DNA from: Byssothecium circinans | Taxonomy: Eukaryota > Ascomycota > Dothideomycetes > Pleosporales > Massarinaceae | NCBI GenBank assembly: GCA_010015675.1 | Contig: ML977050.1 | Span: forward strand, 1 to 64,000 | Direction of reading: 5' to 3' | Length of the DNA stretch: 64,000 nt | Shown: one piece after another, positions 63,474 through 64,000 of the stretch | How positions within the stretch are numbered: the first letter of the stretch is position 1 | Layout of the letters: each line of letters opens with the position of its first letter | Position numbers and translations under genes: made by a program | The notes under the pieces: generated by a model | What the model was told of the DNA's origin: nothing | The model's database searches: none | What the model saw: only the letters and a program-made list of their open reading frames with translations

Positions 63474-64000
63474 GGCGGGCCACCATGCTGCTGTGGATGT
63501 CTCTGTCACGGGGTGCGTGGCGTCGGGAAGACAGACCAGACAGACCAGATAGGCAAAAGACAGGTGTTTTCAGCTGCTGTCGTTGACCGCTCTCGGCGTC
63601 TCAGGGTCGTGGCAGCACTCGCCGCTCACTGGGGGAGGCTGGGGAGGCGAGGAGGGATGCCCTCATTCTTCAATTCACAGGTTGCATGGCCATCGCGGGC
63701 GGAAGTGACAAGAAACCATGGATCCGTCGCCCTGGCGGTTGGATGGGCCACTCACAGTCGATGGTGGGCTAAAAAGGCCTGTGACGTGTGACGGGCGCCT
63801 TGTGGTGCGTCGGCTGCTGTGTTTCTCCGTTGCTGTTTGGGCTAGAGGGTGGCTGCGAGCTCGCCTCATTAACGTCGTGCACACTGCAACCCCTTTCACA
63901 ACTCACGACGCTCACGATGCCATCTTGTCCCCTCAATCTACGAATGGTATTGTATTTTTTGGTTGTGGTTGTACTTTTTGAAACAGCCGTCAGAACCATG
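63474..64000. other. Right edge of the window, no gene seen
   Basis: 527 bp including the likely promoter of the 62000-63473 gene. Overlapping open frames on both strands lack coding features. A gene continuing beyond the window cannot be excluded. Confidence 0.4.

Noticed and set aside
1..64000. tRNA, rRNA genes and CRISPR arrays
   Set aside because: I looked for tRNA-like B boxes, rRNA blocks and regularly spaced repeats and found none I could support; a tRNAscan-SE run would settle the tRNA question.

Overview
The window looks like nuclear chromosomal DNA of a filamentous ascomycete (Pezizomycotina; the protein flavour suggests a Dothideomycete, which is an inference). Support comes from many short GT-AG introns (about 37-200 nt, mostly 45-60) with CTAAC/CTGAC-like branch sites, single-gene transcription units on both strands, typical fungal housekeeping proteins, and a Tc1/mariner element riddled with stop codons of the kind left by repeat-induced point mutation.

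Layout. 0-3 kb: AT-rich DNA with a complete but dead mariner-type element (323-1709) with matching terminal inverted repeats and TA target duplications, then unassigned sequence. 3-15.6 kb: housekeeping block with RNase III (RNT1), mitoribosomal mS33, decapping factor DCP1, an OCRL-type inositol 5-phosphatase, a stand-alone glycinamide ribonucleotide synthetase, and VPS18. 15.6-22 kb: gene-poor, accessory-looking stretch with four degenerate 140-bp tandem repeats and two Cys-rich RanBP2-finger-like genes. 22-34 kb: an MDR-type reductase, a small hypothetical gene, BDP1 head-to-head with BRE1, a mitochondrial-type NAD kinase, and a lysophospholipid acyltransferase. 35-40 kb: an MFS drug transporter, a SPO12-family protein and urease accessory protein UreF. 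40-48 kb: a GH31 glycosidase, a RIT1 tRNA ribosyl-phosphate transferase with an extra C-terminal domain, and a DUF6594 membrane protein. 49-51 kb: two tandem genes sharing an eight-cysteine C-terminal module that I do not recognise; this is the best candidate for something undescribed. 51.6-64 kb: TRS33, cytosolic malate dehydrogenase, HAP5/HapE, FCF2, purine nucleoside phosphorylase, mitoribosomal uS10m (RSM10), and a conserved-looking protein of unknown function.

There is no biosynthetic cluster or operon. Recurrent themes are RNA processing (RNT1, DCP1, FCF2, RIT1), mitochondrial translation (mS33, uS10m), purine metabolism (GARS, PNP) and membrane traffic (VPS18, TRS33, 5-phosphatase). 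Several neighbours are divergently transcribed from short shared intergenic regions. Exon coordinates were derived by hand from splice signals and reading-frame continuity; none was checked against transcripts.
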